Origin: Rhodocyclaceae bacterium | GTDB lineage: Bacteria; Pseudomonadota; Gammaproteobacteria; Burkholderiales; CAIKXV01 | Length of the DNA stretch: 64,000 nucleotides | Reading direction: 5' to 3' | NCBI GenBank assembly: GCA_020248265.1 | Contig: JADCHX010000024.1 | Coordinates: 62,001 to 126,000, forward strand | Program-made: the position numbers and the translations under genes | The notes under the pieces: model-generated | What the model was told of the DNA's origin: nothing | Databases searched by the model: none | What the model saw: only the letters and a program-made list of their open reading frames with translations | Part shown: one piece after another, positions 54,730-62,507 of the stretch | How positions within the stretch are numbered: position 1 is the stretch's first letter | How the letters are laid out: every line of letters starts with the position of its first letter

Positions 54730-56382
54730 TCAGAGCTCGCGGATGATGTCGAACTGCTTCGCGTACGCCGACGAATCGATGCGCGCGGCGATCAGCGTCG
54801 AACGGTCGGTGCGGGCGAACGCCTCGGCCAGCGCCTTGCGGTAATCGGCCAGGTTGTCCACTTCCGCGCACGCCATGCCGAACGCGCGGGACAGGTCGGC
54901 ATAGCCGGGCGACGGGAAGTCCAGCCCGTGCACATGCTTGCCCAGCTTGCCCTGCTTTACCGTGATCAGGCTGTGTTCGTTGTCGGCGAAGATCACGTAG
55001 ATGATCGGCCGCCTGACGCCACCGGCGTCGATCAGACGGCCAGTGACGAGTTCGGGCAATCGCATCAGGAAGCCGGCGTCGCCGCACAGGCACAGCACCG
55101 GACGATGCGGTTCGGCCAGCTTCACCGCCTGCGCCGCAGGCAGGCAGAAGCCCATCGTCGCCAGGCCGTTGGACATCAGGAAGTCGTGCGGGCCATACGC
55201 GTCCCACAACTCGACCGAAAGCAGCTTGTTTGCACCGACATCGGTCACCAGTACCGTGTCGCGCGGGGCGGCGTCGCGCGCCGCAAGCACGACGTCGTTG
55301 GGCGACAGACCGTCCACCGGCACGGTGAGCTGCGTGCGCACGGAATCATGGAAGCGGCTGCAATCCTCGGGCGACCACGTCGAAGCCGTGCGGGCACCGC
55401 CCGCACCGCCTGGAGCCAGCGCCTCGGCCAGGCCGGCCAGCGTGTCGGCCAGGTCGCCGATGAGTTCGGCCTCGACTGCGGCGGTCTGCTCGACATTGGG
55501 CACCCGGTCGAGCCAGAGCGCCGGGACCGGTACCTTCCAGGGCTTGGGCAGCAGTTCGACCGGATCGAAGCCTGCGAACACGATGTAGTCGCACTGTTCG
55601 AGCAGGACCTGCTCCAGCTTGCCGCCCATGAACACGCCTGCCGACCAGGGATCGTCCGCGGCGATCGCGCCCTTGGCCTTGGCCGAGGTAAGCACCGGCG
55701 CGCGCAGCACCGATGCAAAGTGCGCAAGCGTGCCGGCCGCCAGCGACAGCGCAGTGTTGCCGGCGAGGATCAGCGGCCGGCGTGCCGCACCGATCACTGC
55801 GGCTGCCTCGGCCAGCGCCGCGGCCGGCACGCGCGCCTCGTACGCAGGCTGCAGCAGGCGCAGTGGCGTGGCGGGCCGGTTCGTCTTGCCAGCCACGTTG
55901 TTCGGGAAGTCGATGAAAACCGGCCCCGGCCGCTCGGCCAGCGCCGTGCGATACGCGCGGCGCAGGCCGACATCCCAGGTGTCCTCGTGCAGCGTGATCT
56001 GCGCCTTGGTCACCGGGCGCATCATCGCCAGGTGGTCGAACTGCTGGCGCAGCGCGACCTCATGCACGCCGCCCCGGTAGCGATCGGCGATCGCCAGCAC
56101 CGGCAGGCGGTCGAGCATCGCATGCGCGAGCCCGTTGGCGAAATTGGCTACCCCGGGCCCGATCGCCGACAGCGCGACGCCGACCGTCCCGGTGCGCTGG
56201 CCGTAAACGCCGGCTGCGATGATCGCCGAGGTCTCGTGCTGGGTGAGCACGAATTCGATGCCGGCCGCCTTGCTGGCGCTGACCAGCTCGGCGGTGGCAC
56301 CACCGCCGGGGATGCCGAACAGGCGGTCGACACCGGCTTCCTTCAGCGCGGCAAGCAGTTGTTCTGCGATCGTGGTGCTCAA
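54730..56382 (-). CDS. Acetolactate synthase-like ThDP-dependent enzyme
   Basis: 550 residues from a TTG at 56382 that has GGAGG eight bases upstream. An ATG at 56436 would add 18 Pro/Ala-rich residues without a ribosome site. The ThDP-activating Glu50 is in LTQHETSAII, the central domain follows, and the Mg-ThDP motif starts LCGDAGFLM near residue 445. The family covers acetolactate synthase, benzoylformate decarboxylase, oxalyl-CoA decarboxylase and similar carboligases or decarboxylases. No regulatory small subunit adjoins, so a catabolic 2-oxoacid role is likelier than valine synthesis. Confidence 0.85.
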   Translation of the reverse strand: MSTTIAEQLLAALKEAGVDRLFGIPGGGATAELVSASKAAGIEFVLTQHETSAIIAAGVYGQRTGTVGVALSAIGPGVANFANGLAHAMLDRLPVLAIADRYRGGVHEVALRQQFDHLAMMRPVTKAQITLHEDTWDVGLRRAYRTALAERPGPVFIDFPNNVAGKTNRPATPLRLLQPAYEARVPAAALAEAAAVIGAARRPLILAGNTALSLAAGTLAHFASVLRAPVLTSAKAKGAIAADDPWSAGVFMGGKLEQVLLEQCDYIVFAGFDPVELLPKPWKVPVPALWLDRVPNVEQTAAVEAELIGDLADTLAGLAEALAPGGAGGARTASTWSPEDCSRFHDSVRTQLTVPVDGLSPNDVVLAARDAAPRDTVLVTDVGANKLLSVELWDAYGPHDFLMSNGLATMGFCLPAAQAVKLAEPHRPVLCLCGDAGFLMRLPELVTGRLIDAGGVRRPIIYVIFADNEHSLITVKQGKLGKHVHGLDFPSPGYADLSRAFGMACAEVDNLADYRKALAEAFARTDRSTLIAARIDSSAYAKQFDIIREL

Positions 56383-56517
56383 TTCAGTGACCTCCGGGGA
56401 TGCGGGCGGGGCGGCGGCGCTGCGCGGCGGGATCATCGGACGATGCCGCCGCAGGGGCCGTGCGGGACCCGCGATGATTCCATCACACGGCCGGCCGCGC
56501 CAGTGGCAAGTGAGCGC

Positions 56518-57528
56518 TCAGTTGGTGCGCGCGCCGCTCCGGCGCACGACCTCGCCCCACCGGCGGATTTCGGCGTGCACGAACGTCGTCGTGTCGTCGG
56601 GCGAAGCCCAGCGCAGGTCGGCGGTCTGCTCGCGGAAACGTGCCCGCTCGGTCGGGTCTTCGGTAAAGCGGCGGATCTCGCCGGACAGCCGGTCGAGCGC
56701 ATCGCGCGGCGTGCCGGCGGTCGACAGCACCGCGTACCAGACCGGGGCTTCGTACCCCGGCACGCCGGACTCGTCGACGGTCGGCAGGTCAGGCAGCGCC
56801 GGGGAGCGTTTCGCGGTGGTCACCGCAATTGCCCGCAGCCGGCCGGCGCGCACCCCCGGCAGGTTGGCAGTGCTGCCGAAGGTAAGGTCGACATGCCCAC
56901 CGATCAGGTCGGTGGTAGCCGGCACGCCGCCCTTGTAGGGCACATGGACGATGTTCGTGCCGGTCATGGACTTGAACAGCTCCCCGGCCAGGTGCTGGCT
57001 CGACCCGGTGCCGGCGGAGGCGTAGCTCAACTGCCCCGGCCGCTTGCGTGCGAGCGCGAGCAGGTCGCCGATGGTGCGCACGGGCAGCGACGGATGCACG
57101 ATCACGATGTTCGGCAGGTCGGCCACGATCCCCACGCCGGTGATGTCCTTCACCGAGTCGTAGGGCAGCTTCGGCTGCAGCGTGGCGTTGATTGCATACC
57201 CGGAACTGGCCATCAGCAGCGTATGCCCGTCGGCCGGCGCCCGGGCGGTCATCTCCGCCGCGATCACGCCTGCCGCCCCCGGGCGGTTCTCGGGCAGCAC
57301 CGGCTGACCCCACGCCTTCGCCATCCGCTCGGCGAGCGTGCGCGCCAGCGTGTCCGTCGTGCCGCCCGGCGTGAAGCTGATCAGGAAGCGGAGCGGCTTC
57401 GACGGAAAAGCCTGCGGCGACTGGGCCGATGCATCGGCAGCCTGGAGCAGCAGGCCGGTGGCAGCGGCAGCGACCAGTGCAGCCGCCCGCACGAAAGGCA
57501 CCTTTCGCGCTCGCGAACGGATCCGCAT
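56518..57528 (-). CDS. Bug/TctC-family solute receptor 11
   Basis: 336 residues. A strongly basic n-region (MRIRSRARK), a hydrophobic core at about 12-30 and cleavage near ASAQ at 36; ligand loop TPGGTTD at 53-59; and HVPYKG. The ATG follows AGGAGGAG on the minus strand. It lies 99 bases after the SDR gene and 135 bases before the ThDP enzyme gene, all on the minus strand, so the three may form a unit concerned with one hydroxy- or oxo-acid. Confidence 0.9.
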   Translation of the reverse strand: MRIRSRARKVPFVRAAALVAAAATGLLLQAADASAQSPQAFPSKPLRFLISFTPGGTTDTLARTLAERMAKAWGQPVLPENRPGAAGVIAAEMTARAPADGHTLLMASSGYAINATLQPKLPYDSVKDITGVGIVADLPNIVIVHPSLPVRTIGDLLALARKRPGQLSYASAGTGSSQHLAGELFKSMTGTNIVHVPYKGGVPATTDLIGGHVDLTFGSTANLPGVRAGRLRAIAVTTAKRSPALPDLPTVDESGVPGYEAPVWYAVLSTAGTPRDALDRLSGEIRRFTEDPTERARFREQTADLRWASPDDTTTFVHAEIRRWGEVVRRSGARTN

Positions 57529-57627
57529 CGTCTTCTCCTCCTGGTTGCCGAGGCAGCGCCGGATCGGGCCGGCTGCATGCGTCCGGAACGACGGCGCCTC
57601 TGCGGGCGCCTGTCCACGGCAGTCAGG

Positions 57628-58404
57628 TTACCAAGCCGTCGTGCCGCCGTCGACGGGGATGATCGCGCCGGTGACGAACCGGCTGGCGTCGGAGGCGAGC
57701 CACACGGCCGCACCCTTAATGTCGCTGTCGCCGCCGGGCTTGCCGAGCGGGATCTCGCGGTCGATCTTCTCCGGCCGCTCGTCGTAGACCTTGCGGTTGA
57801 TGTCGGTCACGAAGAAACCCGGGCAGATCGCGTTCACGCGGATGTTGTGGCGCGCCCACTTGATCGCCAGGTCGCGGGTGAAGTTGACCAGCGCGCCCTT
57901 GCTCGATCCGTAGGCGATCGAGTTGTATGCGTCCGGGTTGCGCCCGACCAGGCCGGCGATCGACGCGATGTTGATGATGCTGCCCTTCTTCTGCTGGATC
58001 ATGCGGCGGCCGAAGGCCTGGGCCAGCATGAAAGGTGCGGTGATGTTCAGGTCGAATACCTGCTGCCAGCGCTCCAGCGGCATGTCCTCGACCGGCGCGA
58101 CCCAGGCGCGGCCGGCATTGTTGACCAGGATGTCCACGCCACCGAAGCGCTCCATCACCTGATCGTGCAGCGACGCCACCGCCTCGGCCTTCGCCACGTC
58201 GCAGGCGACGGTCAGCACCTCGGCACCGTACTCGCGCAGTTTCGCCTCGGCGGTGGCCAGGCGGTCAGCCTTGCGCGCGCAGATCACCACCTTTGCGCCG
58301 AACTCGGCCATGGCCTCCGCCATCTGCAGGCCGAGGCCCGTCGAGCCGCCGGTGACGACCGCCACGCGGCCGGAGAGGTCGAAGAGTTCCTTGAGAGCAG
58401 TCAT
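57628..58404 (-). CDS. Short-chain dehydrogenase/reductase
   Basis: 258 residues of the classical SDR family. The cofactor motif TGGSTGLG is at 18-25, the NNAG motif at 95-98, catalytic Ser148 in IASIAG, and Tyr165 with Lys169 in AYGSSKG. PVDGGTTAW at the C-terminus is the usual family ending. CDV after the second strand suggests a mild preference for NAD(H). The substrate is a secondary alcohol or ketone, unknown here. It is upstream of receptor 11 on the same strand. A REP-like tandem repeat lies just 5' of it. Confidence 0.92.
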   Translation of the reverse strand: MTALKELFDLSGRVAVVTGGSTGLGLQMAEAMAEFGAKVVICARKADRLATAEAKLREYGAEVLTVACDVAKAEAVASLHDQVMERFGGVDILVNNAGRAWVAPVEDMPLERWQQVFDLNITAPFMLAQAFGRRMIQQKKGSIINIASIAGLVGRNPDAYNSIAYGSSKGALVNFTRDLAIKWARHNIRVNAICPGFFVTDINRKVYDERPEKIDREIPLGKPGGDSDIKGAAVWLASDASRFVTGAIIPVDGGTTAW

Positions 58405-58425
58405 GGCATCGGTCCTGTGCAGTGC

Positions 58426-58547
58426 AGTGCAGTGGGGTCAGGTCTAGTGCAGTGGGGTCAGGTCTTGTCTTTTGCGTGGAGGGAAAAAACGTGGGGGGTC
58501 AGGTCTTGAATTTTGCTTTCTGCAAAACTCAAGACCTGACCCCCCAC
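58426..58547. repeat. GTCAGGTCTTG-type repeat cluster with a 25-base-arm hairpin
   Basis: A perfect 20-base direct repeat containing GGGGTCAGGTCT occupies 58426-58445 and 58446-58465 back to back. Further on, 58491-58515 and 58523-58547 form an inverted repeat with one mismatch and a seven-base loop, carrying the same GGTCAGGTCTTG core. These units are related to, but distinct from, the GGGGTC-N-GACCCC units at 6755, 19086 and 35866. Confidence 0.8.
58484..58547 (-). terminator. Intrinsic terminator formed by the repeat hairpin
   Basis: Read on the minus strand, the long inverted repeat at 58547-58491 is followed at once by GTTTTTT (complement of 58484-58490). It begins 21 bases after the stop of the 458-residue protein gene and should end its transcript strongly. 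A repeat element appears to have been adopted as a terminator. Confidence 0.75.
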
Positions 58548-58568
58548 ATTCCCCACGGGTCTAGCGGG

Positions 58569-59945
58569 TTACTGGCTACCCCACGGCTTGATCGCCGCCT
58601 TGAGCTTCAAGTAGCCGTCGATGTACTTCGGACGCTTCGGATCGTAGATCGAGTCGAAGGTCGCCAGCTGGTCGTCGAGCCACTTGTGCAGTTGCGTGTG
58701 GCCCGGGTTCGCGGCCTTGTACGCGTCGTTGATCAGCACGAAGTGGATGCGCGGATCGTAGGGGTCCTTGGTGCCGCCGACCGTCTCGTCGCCGTCGAGC
58801 AGGCGGGTGAGCATCGCATCGGCCGAGCCGAGGGTCTGTTCGTAGATCGGCTCGCCGACCATGCGATACATCACGCTGGTCATGTCGCGGCCGTTCTTCA
58901 TGGTGAAGCCCATGTCGGTCCAGACCTTGTTCATGTCCATGCCGGTCTTGGCGTGGTCGAGCACCATCTGGCCGAAATCGCGCAGCACCTGCGGGCCGTC
59001 GGCCATCAGGTCGGTCAGGCGGTCGCCGTCGAGATCGGTGCCAAGCACGATCGACTTGCGGTGGCGGATCACGTCATGCAGCAGCAGGCCGTAGTTGGTA
59101 TCGGCGATGTGCTCGCTGATCTCGCCGGTCCAGTTCTCCATGCCGTCCTTGAAGTCCTTAGGAAGCAGCTTGACGATCGCGTCGACGTTGTCCTTGTGCT
59201 CTTCGTACGCATCGACCGAATACTGGCGCACCATCTTGAACTTGGTGCCCTTGAGCATCCAGCGCAGCAGGCCGGCGTTGATCGCGTCTTCCTGGGCCTG
59301 GGTCGGCTTCATCGCGACGCGGCCGAGCTGGCCGGTCTCGTGCACCATCTTCAGGAACAGGCGGCCGGCGTAAGCCATGCGGATGCCGGGGGTGTTCATC
59401 TCGGAGTGGACGACGCCGGTCTCCGGGTCGACCTTGAACTTCTTCTTGTCCTGCGAATAGGGCAGGCAGGGCATGCACCGAACCGCAGTGATCGGGCCGT
59501 AAGGGCGCACGTTGCAGAAGACGCCGGAGACGGTGCGCAGCGGCGCGTTGGCCGACTTGCCGAACACGACGACCTTCTTGCCACCCTCGTTCACCAGGAA
59601 GTCGCCGGCGGTGGACCACTTGATCGACGTGTAGGGCAGCTTGCCGAACCAGTCGAGGCAGGCGAGCCGGGTGTCATGGCGGTACTGCGCCATCATCGGC
59701 ACGCCGATATAGGGCAGACCCAGCACGTCCAGCGCCATCAGCGTGCCATTGAGCGCGAAGGTGTCGGTGAAGGTATGCGCGACCGGCTTGACGCCACCGG
59801 CCGCGTTACCGCCTTCCCAGAGGATGGCGTCGGGGGCGCCCTCGACCTTGACGGTCGAGCGCTTGTAGATGCTGTCAAGGTACTTGAACAGGTCGCCGCT
59901 GGCTTCTTCCTGGGCGATCTTCAGCAGGTCGAGGGTTGCACTCAT
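58569..59945 (-). CDS. Unrecognised 458-residue protein, probably highly expressed
   Basis: I do not recognise the family. The protein opens MSATLDLLKIAQEEASGDLF, lacks a signal peptide or membrane segment and is rich in Lys, Asp and Met. Notable parts are ILWEGGNAAGGVKPVAHTF near residue 41, a CxxC pair Cys157/Cys160 in VRCMPCLP, and charged helical segments in the second half. Lys is almost always AAG and Asn AAC, suggesting high expression. CGGAGA precedes the ATG at 59945, a strong terminator follows, and about 430 bases of non-coding leader lie upstream. It appears to be a monocistronic cytosolic protein. Confidence 0.75.
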   Translation of the reverse strand: MSATLDLLKIAQEEASGDLFKYLDSIYKRSTVKVEGAPDAILWEGGNAAGGVKPVAHTFTDTFALNGTLMALDVLGLPYIGVPMMAQYRHDTRLACLDWFGKLPYTSIKWSTAGDFLVNEGGKKVVVFGKSANAPLRTVSGVFCNVRPYGPITAVRCMPCLPYSQDKKKFKVDPETGVVHSEMNTPGIRMAYAGRLFLKMVHETGQLGRVAMKPTQAQEDAINAGLLRWMLKGTKFKMVRQYSVDAYEEHKDNVDAIVKLLPKDFKDGMENWTGEISEHIADTNYGLLLHDVIRHRKSIVLGTDLDGDRLTDLMADGPQVLRDFGQMVLDHAKTGMDMNKVWTDMGFTMKNGRDMTSVMYRMVGEPIYEQTLGSADAMLTRLLDGDETVGGTKDPYDPRIHFVLINDAYKAANPGHTQLHKWLDDQLATFDSIYDPKRPKYIDGYLKLKAAIKPWGSQ

Positions 59946-60377
59946 CTTGTGTTTCTCCGTTCGTGGAAGCGCGGCATCTGGCTGCGGTCTGGGGCTGTCG
60001 AGGCCGTATTGAAACGCCGGCGGGGGCCGTGGGCCGTCCTGGGGGGAGCCTGGCTCCGACCGCAGGCCACACGGAACAGCAGGAACCACCGCGCGGGACT
60101 GCTCTGCGGGGCCGCATGGTTGCCGCAAAGGTCTGCGGCCTGGAACTTCGGGGGCACCGGCTCAACATACCGATCATACCAAGACTGGGCGCACGGCAGC
60201 GGAGAGGCCGTCCAGGACGGCGAAGGTAGCAGGCAACCCGGACCGGTACCACTCCGACGAACGACTTCCGCACCACCGCATGCGCCGACCATGGATCGCC
60301 GCCGTGCGCCATGCAACCGACCGTTGACGCCGAGCAGGCCAGCCGTCAGCGCCGGCAAACGTGCAGCCCCTGCCGGA
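59946..60377. other. Non-coding leader/intergenic region of about 430 bp
   Basis: No supported gene. A minus-strand extended -10 element TGGTATGAT at 60181-60173 could start the 458-residue protein transcript, giving a leader of about 220 bases. A -35 box is not evident. The region between holds a GGCCGCA/TGCGGCC inverted repeat near 60110-60140. Short frames here lack motifs. Confidence 0.4.
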
Positions 60378-60848
60378 CTACGGAGAAACGACCATCAGTC
60401 TCGGAAAGTAGGTGCTGTACGGTGCCGGATCCCGCGTCAGCACTCGCAGGTTCGCAACGGCCGCATGCGCACCGATGTAGAAATCCGGCAGCGGCTTCGA
60501 CTTGGCCCCGCCGTTCTTCCGGTAACGGGCAAAGGCGGCGGCCGTCAATGATGCACACGTCCACGGCAGGGGCGTCCGCAGCGTTTCGTAGACGTCGAGC
60601 AATTCGTCCAGCGCTTCGATATCCGGACAGGGAACCAGCAACTCCGTGTAGACAATCAGGTTGACGTGCAGCGGTGACCGTTCGCTCAGCAACTGGAGGT
60701 GCTCGACCGCCCATTCGTGCCATCGACTACCCGCGTCCATGCAGTCGATCCACACGTTGGTGTCGACGAGGGTACCGGCCGCTCCGTCGTAATCTGCAAG
60801 ACTAGCGGCGACTACGACCGGCAGCGGCGGGTGACTCGTCCTGGCCAC
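60378..60848 (-). CDS. vapC: VapC-type PIN-domain toxin
   Basis: 156 residues. The PIN core starts GTLVDTNVWIDCMD with catalytic Asp29. IVYTELLVPCPDIEALDELL gives the middle acidic residues, and PLPDFYIGAHAAVANLRVLTRDPAPYSTYFPRL the C-terminal Asp cluster. VapC toxins cut tRNA or rRNA. The GTG at 60848 has GGAG seven bases upstream; a GTG at 60875 is an alternative. The coding start overlaps the antitoxin gene end by about 47 bases, a common VapBC arrangement. Confidence 0.85.
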   Translation of the reverse strand: MARTSHPPLPVVVAASLADYDGAAGTLVDTNVWIDCMDAGSRWHEWAVEHLQLLSERSPLHVNLIVYTELLVPCPDIEALDELLDVYETLRTPLPWTCASLTAAAFARYRKNGGAKSKPLPDFYIGAHAAVANLRVLTRDPAPYSTYFPRLMVVSP

Positions 60849-61089
60849 GAAGGAACTCCATGATCTCGTCTGCACCGAGTTGCCTGAACTCGGGCTTCAT
60901 CGACTCCCTGACCCGGGCTGCCGCAGCCCGCAGCCTGTCCCGCCGATCATCCTTTACGCCAGTAGCCACAGGGGTCATGACGATCCGCCCCCCATCGAGG
61001 CTGAACGAAACCTCGCTGCCTGGAGCGACGCCGGCGGCAACGCGAATGTGCTTCGGGATCGTCACCTGTCCCTTTTCGGTCACATGCAT
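60802..61089 (-). CDS. vapB: VapB/AbrB-type antitoxin
   Basis: 95 residues. The SpoVT/AbrB swapped-hairpin domain is visible as MHVTEKGQVTIPKHIRVAAG then PGSEVSFSLDGGRIVMTPV, at residues 1-47. The C-terminal half (RDRLRAAAARVRESMKPEFRQLGADEIMEFLRG) is a helical tail that would bind the toxin. The ATG at 61089 fits the domain start. It precedes and overlaps vapC, so the pair is expected to autoregulate through its own promoter in the 61090-61276 gap. Confidence 0.88.
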   Translation of the reverse strand: MHVTEKGQVTIPKHIRVAAGVAPGSEVSFSLDGGRIVMTPVATGVKDDRRDRLRAAAARVRESMKPEFRQLGADEIMEFLRGQDESPAAAGRSRR

Positions 61090-61276
61090 GATGACCCCTG
61101 TAGGAATTCCGAGTTGGAATCCTACCACCCGCGTTCCAGGCCGGGCAACCAGGCTTCGCGATCCGGCTGAACCGTTCGACCAGGTCGCCGAACATCATGC
61201 CGTGCGGACCGCCGGCGCCAGCGGCATGAGCGCCCCGCCCGGCGCGTCTCTTCGATTCGCGCGAAATCGCGTCCGT

Positions 61277-62482
61277 TCAGTCCTTGAGCAGCTCGCGCGC
61301 GATCAGCGACCGCTGTATTTCGGACGTCCCCTCGTAGATGCGCGTGATCCGCACATCCCTCGCCATCGTCTCGATGCCGAAGTCGCGCATGTAGCCGATG
61401 CCGCCGTGCAGCTGGATCGCCGCGTCGGCCACCCTTCCGGCCGCCTCGGTCGCATGCAGCTTGGCCATCGACGCTTCGACCGTGCCGCGGGCGCCGCTGC
61501 GGATGGTGTCGATCGCGCGCTGCACGAGCAGGCGCGAAGCATCGCGCGACAGCGCCATGTCGGCAAGCATCCATTGCAGACCCTGGTAGGCGGCGAGCTT
61601 GCTGCCACCCTGCTCGCGCGTCTTCAGGTAGTCGACGGTGCGCTCGATCAGCCGGTCCATGATGCCGCAGCAGCGGGCGGCGACGGTCACCCGCCCGGCG
61701 GTCAGCGTCTTCAGCGCCTGCACATAGCCCATGCCCTCGGGCCCGAGCAGGTTGGCGGCGGGCACTTCGCAATCCTGCATGATCACCGGCGCGGTGCCGC
61801 AGCCGTGCATGCCCATCTTGCGCTCGTTCGGGCCGACCGACAGTCCGGGAAAGTCACGCTCGACGATGAACGCCGAGATGCCCTTGGCACCCTTCGAGCG
61901 ATCGGTCACCGCCATCACCGTGAACACGTTGGCGATGGTCGCGTTGGTGATGTAGATCTTCTCGCCGTTCAGGATCCACCTGTCGCCCTGCTTCACCGCG
62001 CTGGTGCGCATCGCGGCCGGGTCCGACCCCGCCTGCGGTTCGGTCAACGCGAAGCAGCCGACCCACTCGCCGGTGGCCATGCGCGGCAGGTAGCGCTGCT
62101 TCTGCTCGTCGTTGCCGAGGTCGACGATGCCCTTGGTGCTGATGCCGGTATGGTTGGCGATGACCGTAGAGAAACCGTAGTTGCTGCGGCCGAGTTCCTC
62201 TTCCATCGCGCACTTGCCGGCCAGGTCGAGGCCGATGCCACCGTAGGCCTCGGGGATGGTCAGGCCGAACAGCCCGAGGTCGCGCGCCATCGCCATCAGG
62301 TCGTCGGGGATGGTGTCGTTCTCCTCGATCCAGCGCGACCGGGTCTCGACCTCGGCCTCGATGAAACGGCGCAGTTCACGCTTGAGCAGCAGCACGTCGT
62401 CGCCCAGCCCGCGGGCGAAACCGATGTCGGCGGCGGGCATCTCGCCGGCCGGCGTCTTCATGGAGGTATCGGGTGGGGTCAT
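61277..62482 (-). CDS. Acyl-CoA dehydrogenase
   Basis: 401 residues of the FAD acyl-CoA dehydrogenase family. CFALTEPQAGSDPAAMRTSA is the flavin and substrate signature, QLHGGIGYMRDFGIETMARDVRI the second signature, and Glu384 in RIYEGTSEIQR the catalytic base. It oxidises acyl-CoA to 2-enoyl-CoA, passing electrons to ETF. Chain specificity is unknown. An N-terminal stretch MTPPDTSMKTPAGEM precedes the usual start. It follows the acyl-CoA synthetase gene by 25 bases and probably acts on its product. Confidence 0.93.
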   Translation of the reverse strand: MTPPDTSMKTPAGEMPAADIGFARGLGDDVLLLKRELRRFIEAEVETRSRWIEENDTIPDDLMAMARDLGLFGLTIPEAYGGIGLDLAGKCAMEEELGRSNYGFSTVIANHTGISTKGIVDLGNDEQKQRYLPRMATGEWVGCFALTEPQAGSDPAAMRTSAVKQGDRWILNGEKIYITNATIANVFTVMAVTDRSKGAKGISAFIVERDFPGLSVGPNERKMGMHGCGTAPVIMQDCEVPAANLLGPEGMGYVQALKTLTAGRVTVAARCCGIMDRLIERTVDYLKTREQGGSKLAAYQGLQWMLADMALSRDASRLLVQRAIDTIRSGARGTVEASMAKLHATEAAGRVADAAIQLHGGIGYMRDFGIETMARDVRITRIYEGTSEIQRSLIARELLKD

Positions 62483-62507
62483 GACAGCGGCTCCTGCGGA
62501 GTGGGCA

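Noticed and set aside
54688-58509. A plus-strand open frame of 1273 codons
   Set aside because: It is antisense to the ThDP enzyme, receptor 11 and SDR genes, all with clear motifs. High GC at third positions removes stops from the opposite strand; the translation is Arg/Asp/His-rich with no domain.
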